DNA from: Synechococcus sp. KORDI-52
Lineage (GTDB): Bacteria > Cyanobacteriota > Cyanobacteriia > PCC-6307 > Cyanobiaceae
DNA: 64,000 nucleotides
Direction of reading: 5' to 3'
Assembly (NCBI RefSeq): GCF_000737595.1
Contig: NZ_CP006271.1
Span: forward strand, 248,001 to 312,000
Every line of letters starts with the position of its first letter. Position 1 is the stretch's first letter. A model generated the notes under the pieces. The model was not told the DNA's origin. It was given only the letters and a program-made list of their open reading frames with translations, and made no database searches. A program made the translations under genes and the position numbers. This document shows, in pieces, positions 9,027 through 18,337 of this stretch.

Positions 9027-10382
9027 ATGGTGCGCGATCAGCGGCGGCGCGATCTGATGACCCGATCCCAGCGGGCCGTGCGATGGCTGCAACCCGGTCT
9101 GGTGGTCAAACGCTGGCTGCTCACCTCCGGCTTGGGTCTGCTGATGGCGCTGCTGGGGGCCGCCGTCTGGGCGGATCTGAAACCGATTTACTGGATTCTG
9201 GAAACCCTCAGCTGGCTGCTGAGCATCCTCACCACCGTGCTGCCCCGCGAGATCACCGGGCCGCTGGTGGTGCTGATCGGCATCGGCCTGCTGGTGTGGG
9301 GGCAGAGCCGCAGCTTCGGCTCGATCCAGCAGGCTCTCGCACCGGACAAGGACACCGTTCTGGTGGATGCTCTGTGGGCCAAGAGCCGCTTGAACCGGGG
9401 GCCGAACATCGTGGCCATCGGCGGCGGCACGGGTCTGTCGACCCTGCTGAGTGGTCTGAAGCGCTACAGCAGTCACATCACCGCCATCGTCACCGTGGCG
9501 GATGACGGCGGCAGCAGCGGTGTGCTTCGGCGGGAACTGGGGGTGCTGCCCCCGGGCGACATCCGCAACTGCCTGGCCGCCCTCTCCACCGAAGAGCCCC
9601 TGCTCACCCGCCTGTTCCAGTACCGCTTCTCGGCCGGCAGCGGCCTCGAGGGCCACAGCTTCGGCAATCTGTTTCTCTCCGCCCTGTCTGCGATCACGGG
9701 CAATCTCGAAACCGCCATCACCGCCTCCAGCCGCGTGCTGGCGGTGCAGGGGCAGGTGGTGCCGGCCACCAATGTGGATGTGCGGCTCTGGGCCGAGCTT
9801 GAAAACGGCGAACGCATCGAAGGCGAAAGCAACATCGGCCAGGCCCCGAGCCCCATCGTGCGTCTGGGCTGCATTCCCGAACGCCCTCCGGCCCTGCCCA
9901 GGGCGGTCGAGGCGATTGCCAACGCCGACCTGATCGTGCTCGGCCCGGGGAGTCTTTACACGTCGCTCTTGCCGAATCTGCTGGTGCCCGAACTGGTGAG
10001 CGCGATCAAACGCAGCCGGGCCCCACGGCTCTACATCTGCAACCTGATGACACAGCCTGGCGAGACCGACGGTCTGGATGTGCGTGGTCATATCAGAGCG
10101 ATCGAAGCACAACTCGCCAGCCTGGGCATTGAACCCCGGCTGTTCAATGCGGTGCTGGCCCAGGACGACCTCCCCTCTTCAGACCTGGTGCGCCTTTACC
10201 AGAGCCGCGGTGCTGATCCGGTGCGTTGTGACGCCGAAGGGCTGCGCTCGGATGGCTATGACGTCACCCAGGCTCCGCTGCAAGGGGTGAGGCCAACAGC
10301 CACCTTGCGCCACGATTCCCGCAGTCTGGCGCTCGCTGTGATGCGGTTCTACCGATCGCACCGACGGGAGCGCGATCAATAG
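9027..10382 (+). CDS. yvcK: YvcK/CofD-like protein with N-terminal membrane anchor
   Basis: 451 residues from ATG at 9027. The C-terminal 330 residues are the YvcK/CofD-like fold: [60 protein letters not shown] and [16 protein letters not shown]. In Bacillus, YvcK binds UDP-sugars and is needed for cell shape on gluconeogenic carbon; the cyanobacterial role is not settled. About 100 N-terminal residues contain two hydrophobic segments ([18 protein letters not shown] and [13 protein letters not shown]) absent from Bacillus YvcK, implying membrane tethering. Its stop overlaps the converging ndhJ by 7 bp. Confidence 0.9.
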   Translation: MVRDQRRRDLMTRSQRAVRWLQPGLVVKRWLLTSGLGLLMALLGAAVWADLKPIYWILETLSWLLSILTTVLPREITGPLVVLIGIGLLVWGQSRSFGSIQQALAPDKDTVLVDALWAKSRLNRGPNIVAIGGGTGLSTLLSGLKRYSSHITAIVTVADDGGSSGVLRRELGVLPPGDIRNCLAALSTEEPLLTRLFQYRFSAGSGLEGHSFGNLFLSALSAITGNLETAITASSRVLAVQGQVVPATNVDVRLWAELENGERIEGESNIGQAPSPIVRLGCIPERPPALPRAVEAIANADLIVLGPGSLYTSLLPNLLVPELVSAIKRSRAPRLYICNLMTQPGETDGLDVRGHIRAIEAQLASLGIEPRLFNAVLAQDDLPSSDLVRLYQSRGADPVRCDAEGLRSDGYDVTQAPLQGVRPTATLRHDSRSLALAVMRFYRSHRRERDQ

Positions 10383-10942
10383 GCGTCTTGCATTTCGTAG
10401 AAATCGGGCTGGACGTAGTCCTTGCGCAGCGGCCAACCTTTCCAGTCTTCAGGCATCAGCAGACGCTTGGGATGGGGGTGCCCCTCGAACTGGATGCCGT
10501 ACATGTCGAAGGTTTCACGCTCCTGCCAATCCGCACCACGGAACAGGCCGTAGATCGACGGCAGCGAAGGAGTGCCTTCACGGCTGAGGAACACCTTGAT
10601 CCTCACTTCACGGAGCTTGGCTGAAGGATCGGCTGCCATGGCCTCCACCTGTTCCGCCATCGCCAACAGGTGATAAAAGCAAACCAGTTGCTCTCCCGGC
10701 CCTTCGTCGTAGCCCCCTTGGCACTGCAGGTAATCGAAACCATTGCTCTTGAGCGCCGCAGCGATGATCGGAAGCACGGGAGCCTCCACACCGATCTGCT
10801 CAACGCCAAGGTGGTCGGGTTCAAGGCTGGTGTGCTCGAACCCCTGCTTGTTCAACCACTGGCTGACGGGGCCGGGCTCGGGAGCAACAACGGCACCAGC
10901 TTCATCCGAGCCGACAGATTTTTTGGAAGGGGTTTCATTCAT
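10376..10942 (-). CDS. ndhJ: NAD(P)H-quinone oxidoreductase (NDH-1) subunit J
   Basis: 188 residues. It is the 30-kDa (Nqo5-like) subunit of the peripheral arm of cyanobacterial NDH-1, which takes electrons from ferredoxin for cyclic flow and respiration. The family core [20 protein letters not shown] and [16 protein letters not shown] are intact. The first 25 residues ([19 protein letters not shown]) are acidic and variable, as usual. Its ATG overlaps the ndhK stop as ATGA, so it is translated after ndhK in the ndhC-ndhK-ndhJ operon. Confidence 0.96.
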   Translation of the reverse strand: MNETPSKKSVGSDEAGAVVAPEPGPVSQWLNKQGFEHTSLEPDHLGVEQIGVEAPVLPIIAAALKSNGFDYLQCQGGYDEGPGEQLVCFYHLLAMAEQVEAMAADPSAKLREVRIKVFLSREGTPSLPSIYGLFRGADWQERETFDMYGIQFEGHPHPKRLLMPEDWKGWPLRKDYVQPDFYEMQDAY

Positions 10943-11679
10943 AACTCGACGGATTCAGCAGCTGGGGTGAGGACGGCGGCATCGGTGGCCAGGGTCTGAC
11001 CCGCCGGCGCAGCGGCCAGGGCAGCTTTCTGGGTTTCAGCCCTGAGGTAGGAGCCGGTCACGACAGGTTCCACCCGCTTCATCTGATGGGACACCGTCAG
11101 GTAGCGGTGGGTCTGCTGATGCTTGCGCCGCTCCGCCAGCGACTCATCACCCACTTTCTTGCGCAGCTTGATCACGGCGTCGAAGATCGCTTCGGGCCGG
11201 GGCGGGCAGCCCGGCAGATACAGATCAACAGGGATCAGCTTGTCCACGCCGCGAACAGCTGTGGTGGAGTCAGCGCTGAACATGCCACCGGTGATGGTGC
11301 AAGCCCCCATGGCGATCACATACTTCGGCTCGGGCATCTGTTCGTAGAGGCGCACCAAAGCCGGGGCCATTTTCATGGTCACCGTGCCAGCCACGATCAG
11401 AAGATCGGCCTGGCGCGGTGAACTGCGGGGCACCAGACCGAAGCGGTCGAAATCGAAGCGAGAGCCAAGCAAGGCCGCAAATTCAATGAAGCAACAGGCC
11501 GTGCCATACAGCAGGGGCCAGAGGCTGCTCAAACGGGCCCAGTTGTGCAGGTCATCCAGGCTCGTGAGGATGACGTTTTCACTGAGGTCGTTGGTGACCG
11601 CCGGGGCACCGATGGGGCCGCAGCTGGCTTCGCGCAGGTCGCGAACCGCTGCAATGGAGGGGGAGGTGTTCTCGGACAT
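10939..11679 (-). CDS. ndhK: NAD(P)H-quinone oxidoreductase (NDH-1) subunit K
   Basis: 246 residues from ATG at 11679, two bases after the ndhC stop; a GTG at 11691 is in frame but less likely. NdhK carries the N2-type [4Fe-4S] cluster next to the quinone site. The four ligands are visible as Cys62 and Cys63 ([11 protein letters not shown]), Cys127 ([10 protein letters not shown]) and Cys158 ([11 protein letters not shown]). The intervening [18 protein letters not shown] is typical. The 70-residue C-terminal tail ([15 protein letters not shown] onward) is a variable cyanobacterial extension. Confidence 0.97.
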   Translation of the reverse strand: MSENTSPSIAAVRDLREASCGPIGAPAVTNDLSENVILTSLDDLHNWARLSSLWPLLYGTACCFIEFAALLGSRFDFDRFGLVPRSSPRQADLLIVAGTVTMKMAPALVRLYEQMPEPKYVIAMGACTITGGMFSADSTTAVRGVDKLIPVDLYLPGCPPRPEAIFDAVIKLRKKVGDESLAERRKHQQTHRYLTVSHQMKRVEPVVTGSYLRAETQKAALAAAPAGQTLATDAAVLTPAAESVEL

Positions 11680-11681
11680 AA

Positions 11682-12044
11682 CTAGCTCCACTCAAGGGCG
11701 CCCTTGCGCCAGGCGTAGGCCAAGGCCACCAGAAGGATGGCAATGAAAATCAGGGCCTCGATGAAGGCCAACAGACCAAGGCGGTTGAAGGCCACGGCCC
11801 AGGGGTAAAGGAACACGGTCTCGACATCGAAGATGACGAAGACCAGAGCAAACATGTAGTAGCGGATATTGAACTGAATCCAAGCCCCACCAATGGGTTC
11901 CATGCCGGACTCATAGGTGAGCTGACGCTCACCGGCGCGGCTTTTCGGTGCCACCAGCTTGTTGGTGATCAGCGCCAGGGCCGGCACTGCGGCGGCAATC
12001 AGCAGAAACCCCAGGAAGGCGTCGTAGCCGGGCAGGGCAAACAT
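11682..12044 (-). CDS. ndhC: NAD(P)H-quinone oxidoreductase (NDH-1) subunit 3
   Basis: 120 residues from ATG at 12044. It is the three-helix membrane subunit (NuoA/ND3 homologue) at the join of the two arms of NDH-1. Membrane segments are at about 8-28, 65-85 and 92-113, and the conserved loop [32 protein letters not shown] (split as [12 protein letters not shown] and [18 protein letters not shown]) is present. The upstream in-frame ATG at 12080 would add 12 unconserved residues. First gene of ndhC-ndhK-ndhJ; it diverges from rubA, with promoters for both in the 83-bp gap. Confidence 0.96.
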   Translation of the reverse strand: MFALPGYDAFLGFLLIAAAVPALALITNKLVAPKSRAGERQLTYESGMEPIGGAWIQFNIRYYMFALVFVIFDVETVFLYPWAVAFNRLGLLAFIEALIFIAILLVALAYAWRKGALEWS

Positions 12045-12127
12045 GGAGGTCCCCGTAGACCGGTGCAGTCTGGCATTCACCGCCGGGAGTTGTCGTCGAT
12101 AGAGTCACTCCGCCCAGCAACACAGCG

Positions 12128-12526
12128 GTGAGCGACGAACAACAGTCCGTCCAGCCGGTCGAGACCACCGAAGCGGTGGAGCCAGCGGTTGACACCGCTC
12201 CCGAGAGCGACCCACGGACGCACCGCTTCGAATGCCGCAGCTGCGGCTACGTCTACGACCCGGATGAAGGCGTCAAGAAGGTAGGCATCGAACCCGGCAC
12301 CGCCTTCGAGGACCTCGACGCACTGGCCTTCCGCTGCCCCGTGTGCCGCAGCAAGGTGGCCGCATTCCGCGACATTGGCCCCCGCAGCAAAGCCAGTGGT
12401 TTCGACGAGAACCTGAATTACGGCTTGGGGGTGAACCGGATGACCCCGGGCCAGAAAAACGTTCTGATTTTCGGCAGCCTTGCTCTGGGCTTTGCCTTCT
12501 TCCTCTCCCTCTACTCCCTGCGCTGA
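12128..12526 (+). CDS. rubA: Membrane-anchored rubredoxin
   Basis: 132 residues from GTG at 12128. An acidic 30-residue lead is followed by a rubredoxin domain whose iron ligands are Cys36, Cys39 (FECRSCGYVYDPDEG) and Cys70, Cys73 (FRCPVCRSKV). A single C-terminal membrane helix (about 110-129, NVLIFGSLALGFAFFLSLY) anchors it in the thylakoid. RubA homologues are needed for photosystem assembly in cyanobacteria, algae and plants. The 9-bp gap to ycf48 and the psbEFLJ genes beyond make this a photosystem-II assembly operon. A TAGAGT in the gap from ndhC could be its -10 box. Confidence 0.95.
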   Translation: MSDEQQSVQPVETTEAVEPAVDTAPESDPRTHRFECRSCGYVYDPDEGVKKVGIEPGTAFEDLDALAFRCPVCRSKVAAFRDIGPRSKASGFDENLNYGLGVNRMTPGQKNVLIFGSLALGFAFFLSLYSLR

Positions 12527-12535
12527 GGCCACCCC

Positions 12536-13537
12536 ATGAAACGTCTGCTCAACTCTGCGACCCAGCTGCTGCTGGTGCTGGTGCTGGGGATCAGCCTCAG
12601 TGGTTGCGTCACCACCAAGGTGCCCACGGCAAGCACCAGCCCCTGGCAGGCCCTGGATCTCGACACCCAGGCCAATCCACTGGATGTGGCCTTCACCAGC
12701 AGCCGCCACGGCTTCCTGGTGGGCAGCAACCGGATGATCCGGGAAACCAACGATGGCGGCGCCCACTGGAGCGAACGCAGCCTCGACCTGCCCGACGAAG
12801 AAAATTTCCGCTTGATCAGCATCGACTTCAATGGTGATGAAGGCTGGATCGCCGGCCAGCCAGGGTTGCTGATGCACAGCGACGACGGCGGCCAGAACTG
12901 GATCCGGCTGTTCCTCGACACCAAACTGCCCGGCGAGCCGTACCTGATCACTGCGCTGGGGCGCCATTCCGCTGAACTCGCCACCAACGTGGGGGCGGTC
13001 TATGAGACCCACAACGATGGGGGCAGCTGGGAAGCCAAGGTGACGGATGCCGCAGGTGCCGTGCGGGATCTGCGCCGGAGTGATGACGGCAGCTACGTGA
13101 GCGTCAGCAGCCTCGGCAACTTCTACGCCACCTGGGAACCCGGGGATGCCGTGTGGCAGGTGCACCAGCGCGTGAGCAGCCAGCGGCTGCAGAGCATCGG
13201 CTATCAGCCCGACGGCAACCTCTGGATGGTGGCCCGTGGCGCCCAGATCCGTCTCAATGACAAGCCCGGCGATCTGGAGAGCTGGGGCAAGGCGATCATC
13301 CCGATCACCAACGGCTACGGCTACATGGATCTGGCCTGGGATGGCGATGGGGCGATCTGGGCCGCAGGGGGCAACGGCACCCTGCTGGTGAGCCAGGACG
13401 GGGGCGACAGCTGGCAGAACGATCCCGTCGGGGACCGTCAGCCCAGCAACTTCACCCGCTTGATCTTCAGCGGTGAACACGCGTTTGTGCTCGGAGAGCG
13501 CGGCAATCTGCTGCGCTGGGTCGGCAACGCTGTGTAA
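12536..13537 (+). CDS. ycf48: Photosystem II assembly/stability factor Ycf48
   Basis: 333 residues. It is a seven-bladed propeller protein on the lumenal side that helps early D1 assembly and repair of photosystem II. The N-terminus is a lipoprotein signal peptide, with lipobox LSGC and acylated Cys24, as known for cyanobacterial Ycf48. Repeated propeller motifs of the Asp/Gly-rich BNR type occur (ETNDGGAHWSE, HSDDGGQNWIR, ETHNDGGSWEA, SQDGGDSWQND). The gene lies directly between rubA and psbE, the usual cyanobacterial order. Confidence 0.96.
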   Translation: MKRLLNSATQLLLVLVLGISLSGCVTTKVPTASTSPWQALDLDTQANPLDVAFTSSRHGFLVGSNRMIRETNDGGAHWSERSLDLPDEENFRLISIDFNGDEGWIAGQPGLLMHSDDGGQNWIRLFLDTKLPGEPYLITALGRHSAELATNVGAVYETHNDGGSWEAKVTDAAGAVRDLRRSDDGSYVSVSSLGNFYATWEPGDAVWQVHQRVSSQRLQSIGYQPDGNLWMVARGAQIRLNDKPGDLESWGKAIIPITNGYGYMDLAWDGDGAIWAAGGNGTLLVSQDGGDSWQNDPVGDRQPSNFTRLIFSGEHAFVLGERGNLLRWVGNAV

Positions 13538-13578
13538 CTGAGGCCGGCTCCGAGCCTCGGGCCGCCGGTGCCACCTCC

Positions 13579-13584
13579 TAAGAT
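13579..13584 (+). promoter_or_regulatory. Possible -10 element for psbEFLJ
   Basis: TAAGAT lies 25 bp upstream of the psbE ATG in the 71-bp gap after ycf48. It resembles a sigma-70 -10 box and would give a short leader of about 18 bases. No clear -35 is seen, and readthrough from ycf48 is also possible. Confidence 0.3.
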
Positions 13585-13608
13585 CATCGTCCTGACACGC
13601 CCAACGCC

Positions 13609-13857
13609 ATGGCCGCCGGCTCAACAGGAGAACGTCCGTTCTTCGAAATCATCACGAGCATCCGCTACTGGGTGATTCACGCCGTGACTCTCCCGTCCAT
13701 CTTCCTGGCAGGATTCCTGTTCGTGTCCACCGGCCTGGCCTACGACGCCTTCGGAACCCCTCGCCCCGATGCTTACTTTCAGGCTTCTGAAAGCAAAGCT
13801 CCGGTGGTGAGCCAGCGCTACGAAGGCAAGTCTGAACTCGACATTCGTCTGAAATAA
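13609..13857 (+). CDS. psbE: Cytochrome b559 alpha subunit
   Basis: 82 residues, full length. Cytochrome b559 is an essential heme protein of the photosystem II core. The heme-ligating His is in the first membrane helix ([20 protein letters not shown], about residues 19-38), and the conserved lumenal stretch [10 protein letters not shown] follows. It starts the tight psbE-psbF-psbL-psbJ cluster, with 3 bp to psbF. Confidence 0.98.
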   Translation: MAAGSTGERPFFEIITSIRYWVIHAVTLPSIFLAGFLFVSTGLAYDAFGTPRPDAYFQASESKAPVVSQRYEGKSELDIRLK

Positions 13858-13860
13858 GCC

Positions 13861-14001
13861 ATGACTCAGGCACCTCCCGTCTCCACAACACCACGCAACT
13901 ATCCGATCTTCACGGTGCGTTGGCTGGCCCTTCACACCCTCGGCGTGCCGACGGTGTTCTTTCTCGGCGCCCTCGCCGCGATGCAGTTCGTCCGCCGCTG
14001 A
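13861..14001 (+). CDS. psbF: Cytochrome b559 beta subunit
   Basis: 46 residues, normal for PsbF. The sequence [20 protein letters not shown] contains the single membrane helix and the second heme ligand (His25); it ends [11 protein letters not shown] as in all cyanobacterial PsbF. It binds the b559 heme jointly with PsbE. It is 3 bp downstream of psbE and 9 bp upstream of psbL. Confidence 0.98.
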   Translation: MTQAPPVSTTPRNYPIFTVRWLALHTLGVPTVFFLGALAAMQFVRR

Positions 14002-14010
14002 TTCCGATCC

Positions 14011-14130
14011 ATGGAACGCAATCCCAATCCCAACAACCTGCCGGTTGAACTCAACCGAACCAGCCTTTATCTGGGCCTGCTGTTTGTCTTCGTGACCGGC
14101 GTGCTCATGTCCAGCTACTTCTTTAACTGA
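14011..14130 (+). CDS. psbL: Photosystem II protein L
   Basis: 39 residues: [20 protein letters not shown] is followed by one membrane helix and the C-terminus SSYFFN, matching PsbL throughout. This one-helix subunit sits at the monomer interface of photosystem II near the QA site and is needed for stable electron flow. Too short for most gene finders but unmistakable in the psbEFLJ order. Confidence 0.98.
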   Translation: MERNPNPNNLPVELNRTSLYLGLLFVFVTGVLMSSYFFN

Positions 14131-14140
14131 GGATTATTCG

Positions 14141-14341
14141 ATGAGCGGAAAAAAATCCCCATATCCCGACGGTCGCATACCCGATCGCAATCCTGATGGC
14201 ACTCCAGCTGTACCCTGGAGAAGCCGCTGGACTGAAGGCGTTCTGCCTCTTTGGCTGGTGGCCACGGCAGGTGGAATGGCAGTTCTCTTTGTTGTGGGCC
14301 TCTTTTTCTACGGCTCCTACACCGGAGTTGGTTCTGCTTGA
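14141..14341 (+). CDS. psbJ: Photosystem II protein J
   Basis: 66 residues with one membrane helix ([21 protein letters not shown]) and the end [10 protein letters not shown] typical of PsbJ. It helps plastoquinone exchange and late photosystem II assembly. The N-terminal 30 residues ([20 protein letters not shown]) are longer than in plants, as usual in marine picocyanobacteria. Last gene of the cluster; a strong terminator follows 22 bp later. Confidence 0.97.
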   Translation: MSGKKSPYPDGRIPDRNPDGTPAVPWRSRWTEGVLPLWLVATAGGMAVLFVVGLFFYGSYTGVGSA

Positions 14342-14363
14342 TCAAATGACTTCGTCTTGAGAA

Positions 14364-14389
14364 AACTGGGCAACAGCCCAGTTTTTTTT
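14364..14389 (+). terminator. Rho-independent terminator of psbEFLJ
   Basis: A perfect 8-bp stem AACTGGGC/GCCCAGTT with a 4-base loop (AACA) is followed by a T-run to 14389. It ends the psbEFLJ transcript and also marks the boundary between the conserved photosystem genes and the AT-rich glycan island. Confidence 0.9.
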
Positions 14390-14449
14390 ATGAAGCAAAT
14401 CAAAACATCCCATACTCGCAGTAGCTTTAAGAGGATAATTTAATACATA

Positions 14450-14893
14450 TCAAGCTATTGCCGAAATCAAAGCAAAAGCTTTTTTAGAAATGTTGCTAGA
14501 AGCGCTGAGCATTTCGGACTGACGACGACTAACCAAAAAATAACGCTCCAGTTCTTCTTGAACCTGATGTAACTGAAGCAATATCAATTCTGCATCTTCA
14601 GAAGCAACATTTGCCTCAGCCTCCTTCTCTCTAAGAGAAGCCAAAGCCTGCTCCAACTGCTGTCTCAACACTGTTAGCTGATGCTGGGTATCTTCTTTCT
14701 CCTTCTCCTGAAGGGAAATCGTACGCGATAGCTCGTTCCTCAAATGGGAACACTCCGCAGATGTGTCCCTGATAACGCAGGAAAGCCGTGAGATCTCCAA
14801 TCTCGCAAGCTCTAAATCGCCTTGGGCTTCCTGCAGGGCAACAATAGAAGCTTTATCCAAAAAATCATTAATGGGCTCAGGGAGCTTCTCCAA
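14450..14893 (-). CDS. Coiled-coil protein with LHQVQEELERYF motif
   Basis: 147 residues, almost entirely predicted coiled coil (about 18-125) with heptads rich in Leu, Glu and Gln (LEISRLSCVIRDT, LTVLRQQLEQALASLREKEA). The segment LLQLHQVQEELERYFLVSRRQ is a pattern I recall next to or fused to polysaccharide glycosyltransferases; its function is unknown. The only plausible start is TTG at 14893, because a TGA lies two codons upstream in frame, so the gene may be a 5'-truncated remnant. It diverges from the sulfotransferase gene by 27 bp, leaving little room for two promoters. Confidence 0.6.
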   Translation of the reverse strand: MEKLPEPINDFLDKASIVALQEAQGDLELARLEISRLSCVIRDTSAECSHLRNELSRTISLQEKEKEDTQHQLTVLRQQLEQALASLREKEAEANVASEDAELILLQLHQVQEELERYFLVSRRQSEMLSASSNISKKAFALISAIA

Positions 14894-14920
14894 ACCTCAA
14901 TCCAGTAAAATTTAGAATTG

Positions 14921-15823
14921 ATGCTATCACATGCGATGCGAAGAAAAAACCTTAAACCCGAACTAAACAGAGTGCTCGAGAAAATGAAAAATGAAGATAA
15001 TTCACATGCGATCAATGAAGAGCTACTCAACGCTGAATGCAGAATCATATGGAGGGACGAACCGTTCGCACATATTAACAATTTCACAGATTCGCTGAAA
15101 ACATTAAGCACATATTCTGCCTGGATATCTTACGGAGGCTTAAGAACTGGCTCGACGTTTGTCACCATGGCGATGAGAATATTATTAAGCTCAATGGTTG
15201 ATATATTCCTAACAGGGTGGGAAGGTGACTACAAAGAACCACAAAAATTCTTCGAACTTGCCCAGGAAACTCCAGGAATAGAAGCCGGCATTCTAAAAAT
15301 TCATAGATACGAGAAATTTTGCAACAAATTACTGAAACAAGATAGAGCAAAGGCAGTTGTTAGCACAAGAGACTACCAATCAATCGCGGGTAGCTATACC
15401 AGGATGAAAGCAAATCGTCATTCACCATTTTTCCAAAAACAGAAGGTATCCGACCAACAATTGCTTGATTTTATTGGCAAACAGATCGAAGATCACAAGA
15501 AAAAAAGAGAAATACCCAATACGCTTTTTATCAGGGAAAGTGAAATAAGGCAAAACCCTGGCGGGGCTGTGTCAAGAATTGCCGGCCATATGGGGCTTCA
15601 TCTAACCGCCACATCGACTCGCTACATCGGAGAAAAACTGAATATTGAATCTCAAAAAAAGACCCAGCAAAAAACAATCATCAATTCAACAGGTCATGGT
15701 GAAAGCAACTTTATGCATCACGAGCACATCAATACAACAGAAGAAGGATACGAAAACAAATTTAGCGAACTTATTTTCGCACACTTTGGCAAAGAACTGG
15801 GCGAAGACGGTTACTTGAAATAG
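14921..15823 (+). CDS. Sulfotransferase-like protein
   Basis: 300 residues from ATG at 14921; in-frame ATGs at 14936 and 14984 are alternatives, since the first 50 residues are unconserved. YGGLRTGSTFVTMAM fits the 5'-phosphosulfate-binding loop of PAPS-dependent sulfotransferases, and AVVSTRDYQSIAGSYTRM fits the 3'-phosphate-binding strand and helix. Such enzymes move sulfate from PAPS to a hydroxyl, here presumably on a glycan. No signal peptide, so it would act in the cytoplasm. AT-rich codon use differs from the psb genes next door and suggests transfer. Confidence 0.65.
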   Translation: MLSHAMRRKNLKPELNRVLEKMKNEDNSHAINEELLNAECRIIWRDEPFAHINNFTDSLKTLSTYSAWISYGGLRTGSTFVTMAMRILLSSMVDIFLTGWEGDYKEPQKFFELAQETPGIEAGILKIHRYEKFCNKLLKQDRAKAVVSTRDYQSIAGSYTRMKANRHSPFFQKQKVSDQQLLDFIGKQIEDHKKKREIPNTLFIRESEIRQNPGGAVSRIAGHMGLHLTATSTRYIGEKLNIESQKKTQQKTIINSTGHGESNFMHHEHINTTEEGYENKFSELIFAHFGKELGEDGYLK

Positions 15824-16123
15824 CTAGACAGTAAGATCCAAAAACAAAGCACCGAGGTCAAGATAATTTTACATACTTGATATCGGAAGCAGAAGGCAGA
15901 TGGGCTATGTATTTATTTACAAAAATGTCTCAACTTCGGTCCCATGCTGGTCACATAGGCAAAACACAAAAAGCCAAACAAAACCTATCTCGGCGAAATG
16001 ATACTTGCTCTCCTGGAAAGCAAAGTTCAGTCTGATAATGTCCAAAGACTCCGAGGCTAGGGCTAGGTCCTTCATGGGCAGATCGGAGGTGATCCATTGA
16101 TCCTCGCAATCAAATTAGAATAA
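15824..16123. other. 300-bp intergenic stretch without a recognised gene
   Basis: This gap separates two converging genes (sulfotransferase and the GT2-GT4 fusion). No reading frame of useful length, RNA gene or clear terminator hairpin was seen. The sequence is moderately AT-rich and may hold remnants of island rearrangement, but nothing specific is recognisable. Confidence 0.5.
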
Positions 16124-18337
16124 TCAACCTGAATTCCATTTCAGCCCAGAGGCAACTAATGCACGGCTATCCCAAAGGTTTTTTAACCTTTGTAGATAGC
16201 GAATTCCAACCTGCGAGAACGAGAAACGGCTTCGATGTGGAGATAGCCAAGTAAGCTCACAGCCATAATTAGATGAAGCCTGATTGCTACGAAAATCAAG
16301 CCTGCGAAGAGCGACCTTTCGGCATAACTCAGCAGCATGATTAAGATCTGGCTCTGCCCAGATGTGGCCATCTGCGTATGGATAACTACCACGAGGGATT
16401 GGGTTTTTTCGCCATCGAACTGGATGGGCGAGTGGACCTGTACAGAAATCAGTATTACCACCAAAATCAGTAGCGATGACATCAAGCCCAAGCTGAAATG
16501 CTTCAGCCATCCCGCGCCCGAAACCTTCTGAACGATGAAGGGACAGGAACGCATCACAGCTCCCATAAAGCGCAAGGAGCTGGTCACGAGGAAGGTTCTC
16601 AGCAATCAAGGTAATTCGATGGTCTTCTGCAGCTCGGGTCTGTAACCACTGCCATTCGGCACTTATACGCTGGGGTGGAAATGTTTTGATCAGCAAGGAA
16701 ACCTGATCAGATAGAGGGTGGCTTGTGAACTCACGACCAAACGTGGCTGGCAGATGCGGCAGAGGAAAAGCCCGTTGAAAAGCCTCAAGTGCACCCATCG
16801 GATTTTTGCGAATAGTTGAGGAGTTAAAATCAAAGCCATAACCGAACAAGACCGCCTCTGAAGGAATGCCAAGGCTCTCACGTGTTGAGGCTCGAGCTGC
16901 TGCATTGCAGAAGCGATCAGGCTCAGAAATCTCCGCGGCCATCGGCATCACCTGCAAGGGCATCCCAGCTTGTGCTGCTGGACCCGCCAACGCTGCCGCA
17001 GTGAACTGACTCGAAGGCCACAACTCATCGGCAACATCAAGCAATGCCATCCAGGCATCAGGCCACTGTTGGGTTTCCCAAGGCCAACTGGCGATGGTAT
17101 AGCGCTCACGCAGGGGGTCACAGCCGGCTTGGCGCAACCAGCGGGCCTGAATCGGTGCAGCCATACATACCAAGTTGAAGGCATAGGGGCCACCTGTAGG
17201 ATCACTGCAGATAAACGGCTCGAGTGTGCGATCACTGCAAGCCGCACCGTTAGCAGCAGGGTGGTGGATTACAGAGCACGGCACACCAGCTGTTTGCAAT
17301 GCCCTGGCAGCCATGCGGATGTCTTCTCCGATGCCGAATATCTCAAAGGCATGGCCAATCAGGTTCACCCCGAATGGACGTTCCGCAAACGGCACCACAC
17401 TCCTCGGGAGTGCCGGTTGCAAATTTTCAGAGTGCCATGAACAAGGTTCGCTACGCGGTGGTTGAGGTAGATCCCCTGAAAGCCAAGTGTGTTGAATATG
17501 AACCAGTGCAGCCGGAGTTAGCGAGGGGCGTGCTAATTCAAACAATTGCTGAAGGTGAGTGACCAAGTCAACACCTTCAGGCATCTGTGCAATTCCAAGC
17601 TGCAACTCCAAAGCATAGTTATGCAGCCGTTTGGCATCTGCAGCACCAAAGTGGCGCGCCAGCAACTGCGTTGCTTCCAGAGCAACCTGAGCGCGTTGTT
17701 TGGACGTGATCGTTGCACTGTGCAACCGCGTTCGGCCCTGGAGGTGGGGTATATAGCCGATGCGATGAGGAAATGCTTCGAATGCTCTAAGCCAGTAATC
17801 GAAATCAAAGGCCGTACGCCACTGAAGATCAAACTTGCTTAGCAATAAGCCCATAGTTCGTCTAAAAACCACAGATGGTTGACAGATAAAGCAATGAGAG
17901 CGAAAGCCATTGATCCCCACTGAAGATGGAAGGGTTGGGTAGCGCTGAACTAGTCCTGTATCTTCATTGAATTCCTCTCCTTCACCGTAGACAAGTAGCC
18001 AATTGGGATTGAAATTAAGAGCTGCTACTGCACGTGCCAAAGCTCCAGGCGCATAGAGATCGTCTGCGTTCAGCCAGCCTATAAACGTGCCACGCGCCGA
18101 GCAATAAGCCTTATTTAGAGCATCAGCTGGGCCCTTATCACAACGACTGATTATGCGCACTCTGGAATCTACGCCTGCAAGCCCCTCTAGTTTTTGTAAA
18201 GAACCATCGGTAGAACCACCATCAGCCACAAGAAGTTCAAGACATTCCGGCTGTGCAAGAACAGATTCGACTGCTGCCTCCAAGAAAGGCATAGCATTGC
18301 GACATGGCATCAGAACGGAGACAGATTTATTAGACAT
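16124..18337 (-). CDS. Two-domain glycosyltransferase, GT2 fused to GT4
   Basis: 737 residues from ATG at 18337. Residues 1-230 are a GT2 enzyme: SVLMPCRNAMPFLEAAVES, VADGGSTDGSLQ, the metal-binding WLNADDLY and a later FDFDYWLRAFEAFP acceptor-site region. Residues about 310-640 are a GT4-like enzyme: FGVNLIGHAFEIFGIGEDIR at the start and the nucleotide-sugar-binding end DAFLSLHRSEGFGRGMAEAF followed by VIATDFGGNTDF. Each half transfers one sugar, so one polypeptide could add two sugars in sequence. No membrane segment. It stands alone on the reverse strand inside the island; its base composition is closer to the chromosome than to the AT-rich genes around it. Confidence 0.85.
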   Translation of the reverse strand: MSNKSVSVLMPCRNAMPFLEAAVESVLAQPECLELLVADGGSTDGSLQKLEGLAGVDSRVRIISRCDKGPADALNKAYCSARGTFIGWLNADDLYAPGALARAVAALNFNPNWLLVYGEGEEFNEDTGLVQRYPTLPSSVGINGFRSHCFICQPSVVFRRTMGLLLSKFDLQWRTAFDFDYWLRAFEAFPHRIGYIPHLQGRTRLHSATITSKQRAQVALEATQLLARHFGAADAKRLHNYALELQLGIAQMPEGVDLVTHLQQLFELARPSLTPAALVHIQHTWLSGDLPQPPRSEPCSWHSENLQPALPRSVVPFAERPFGVNLIGHAFEIFGIGEDIRMAARALQTAGVPCSVIHHPAANGAACSDRTLEPFICSDPTGGPYAFNLVCMAAPIQARWLRQAGCDPLRERYTIASWPWETQQWPDAWMALLDVADELWPSSQFTAAALAGPAAQAGMPLQVMPMAAEISEPDRFCNAAARASTRESLGIPSEAVLFGYGFDFNSSTIRKNPMGALEAFQRAFPLPHLPATFGREFTSHPLSDQVSLLIKTFPPQRISAEWQWLQTRAAEDHRITLIAENLPRDQLLALYGSCDAFLSLHRSEGFGRGMAEAFQLGLDVIATDFGGNTDFCTGPLAHPVRWRKNPIPRGSYPYADGHIWAEPDLNHAAELCRKVALRRLDFRSNQASSNYGCELTWLSPHRSRFSFSQVGIRYLQRLKNLWDSRALVASGLKWNSG

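Noticed and set aside
8820-10112. 430-codon open frame on the reverse strand
   Set aside because: Antisense to yvcK, low-complexity Gln/His/Ala-rich translation without motifs.
12077-13624. 515-codon open frame on the reverse strand
   Set aside because: Antisense to rubA and ycf48, both certain; no domain in its translation.
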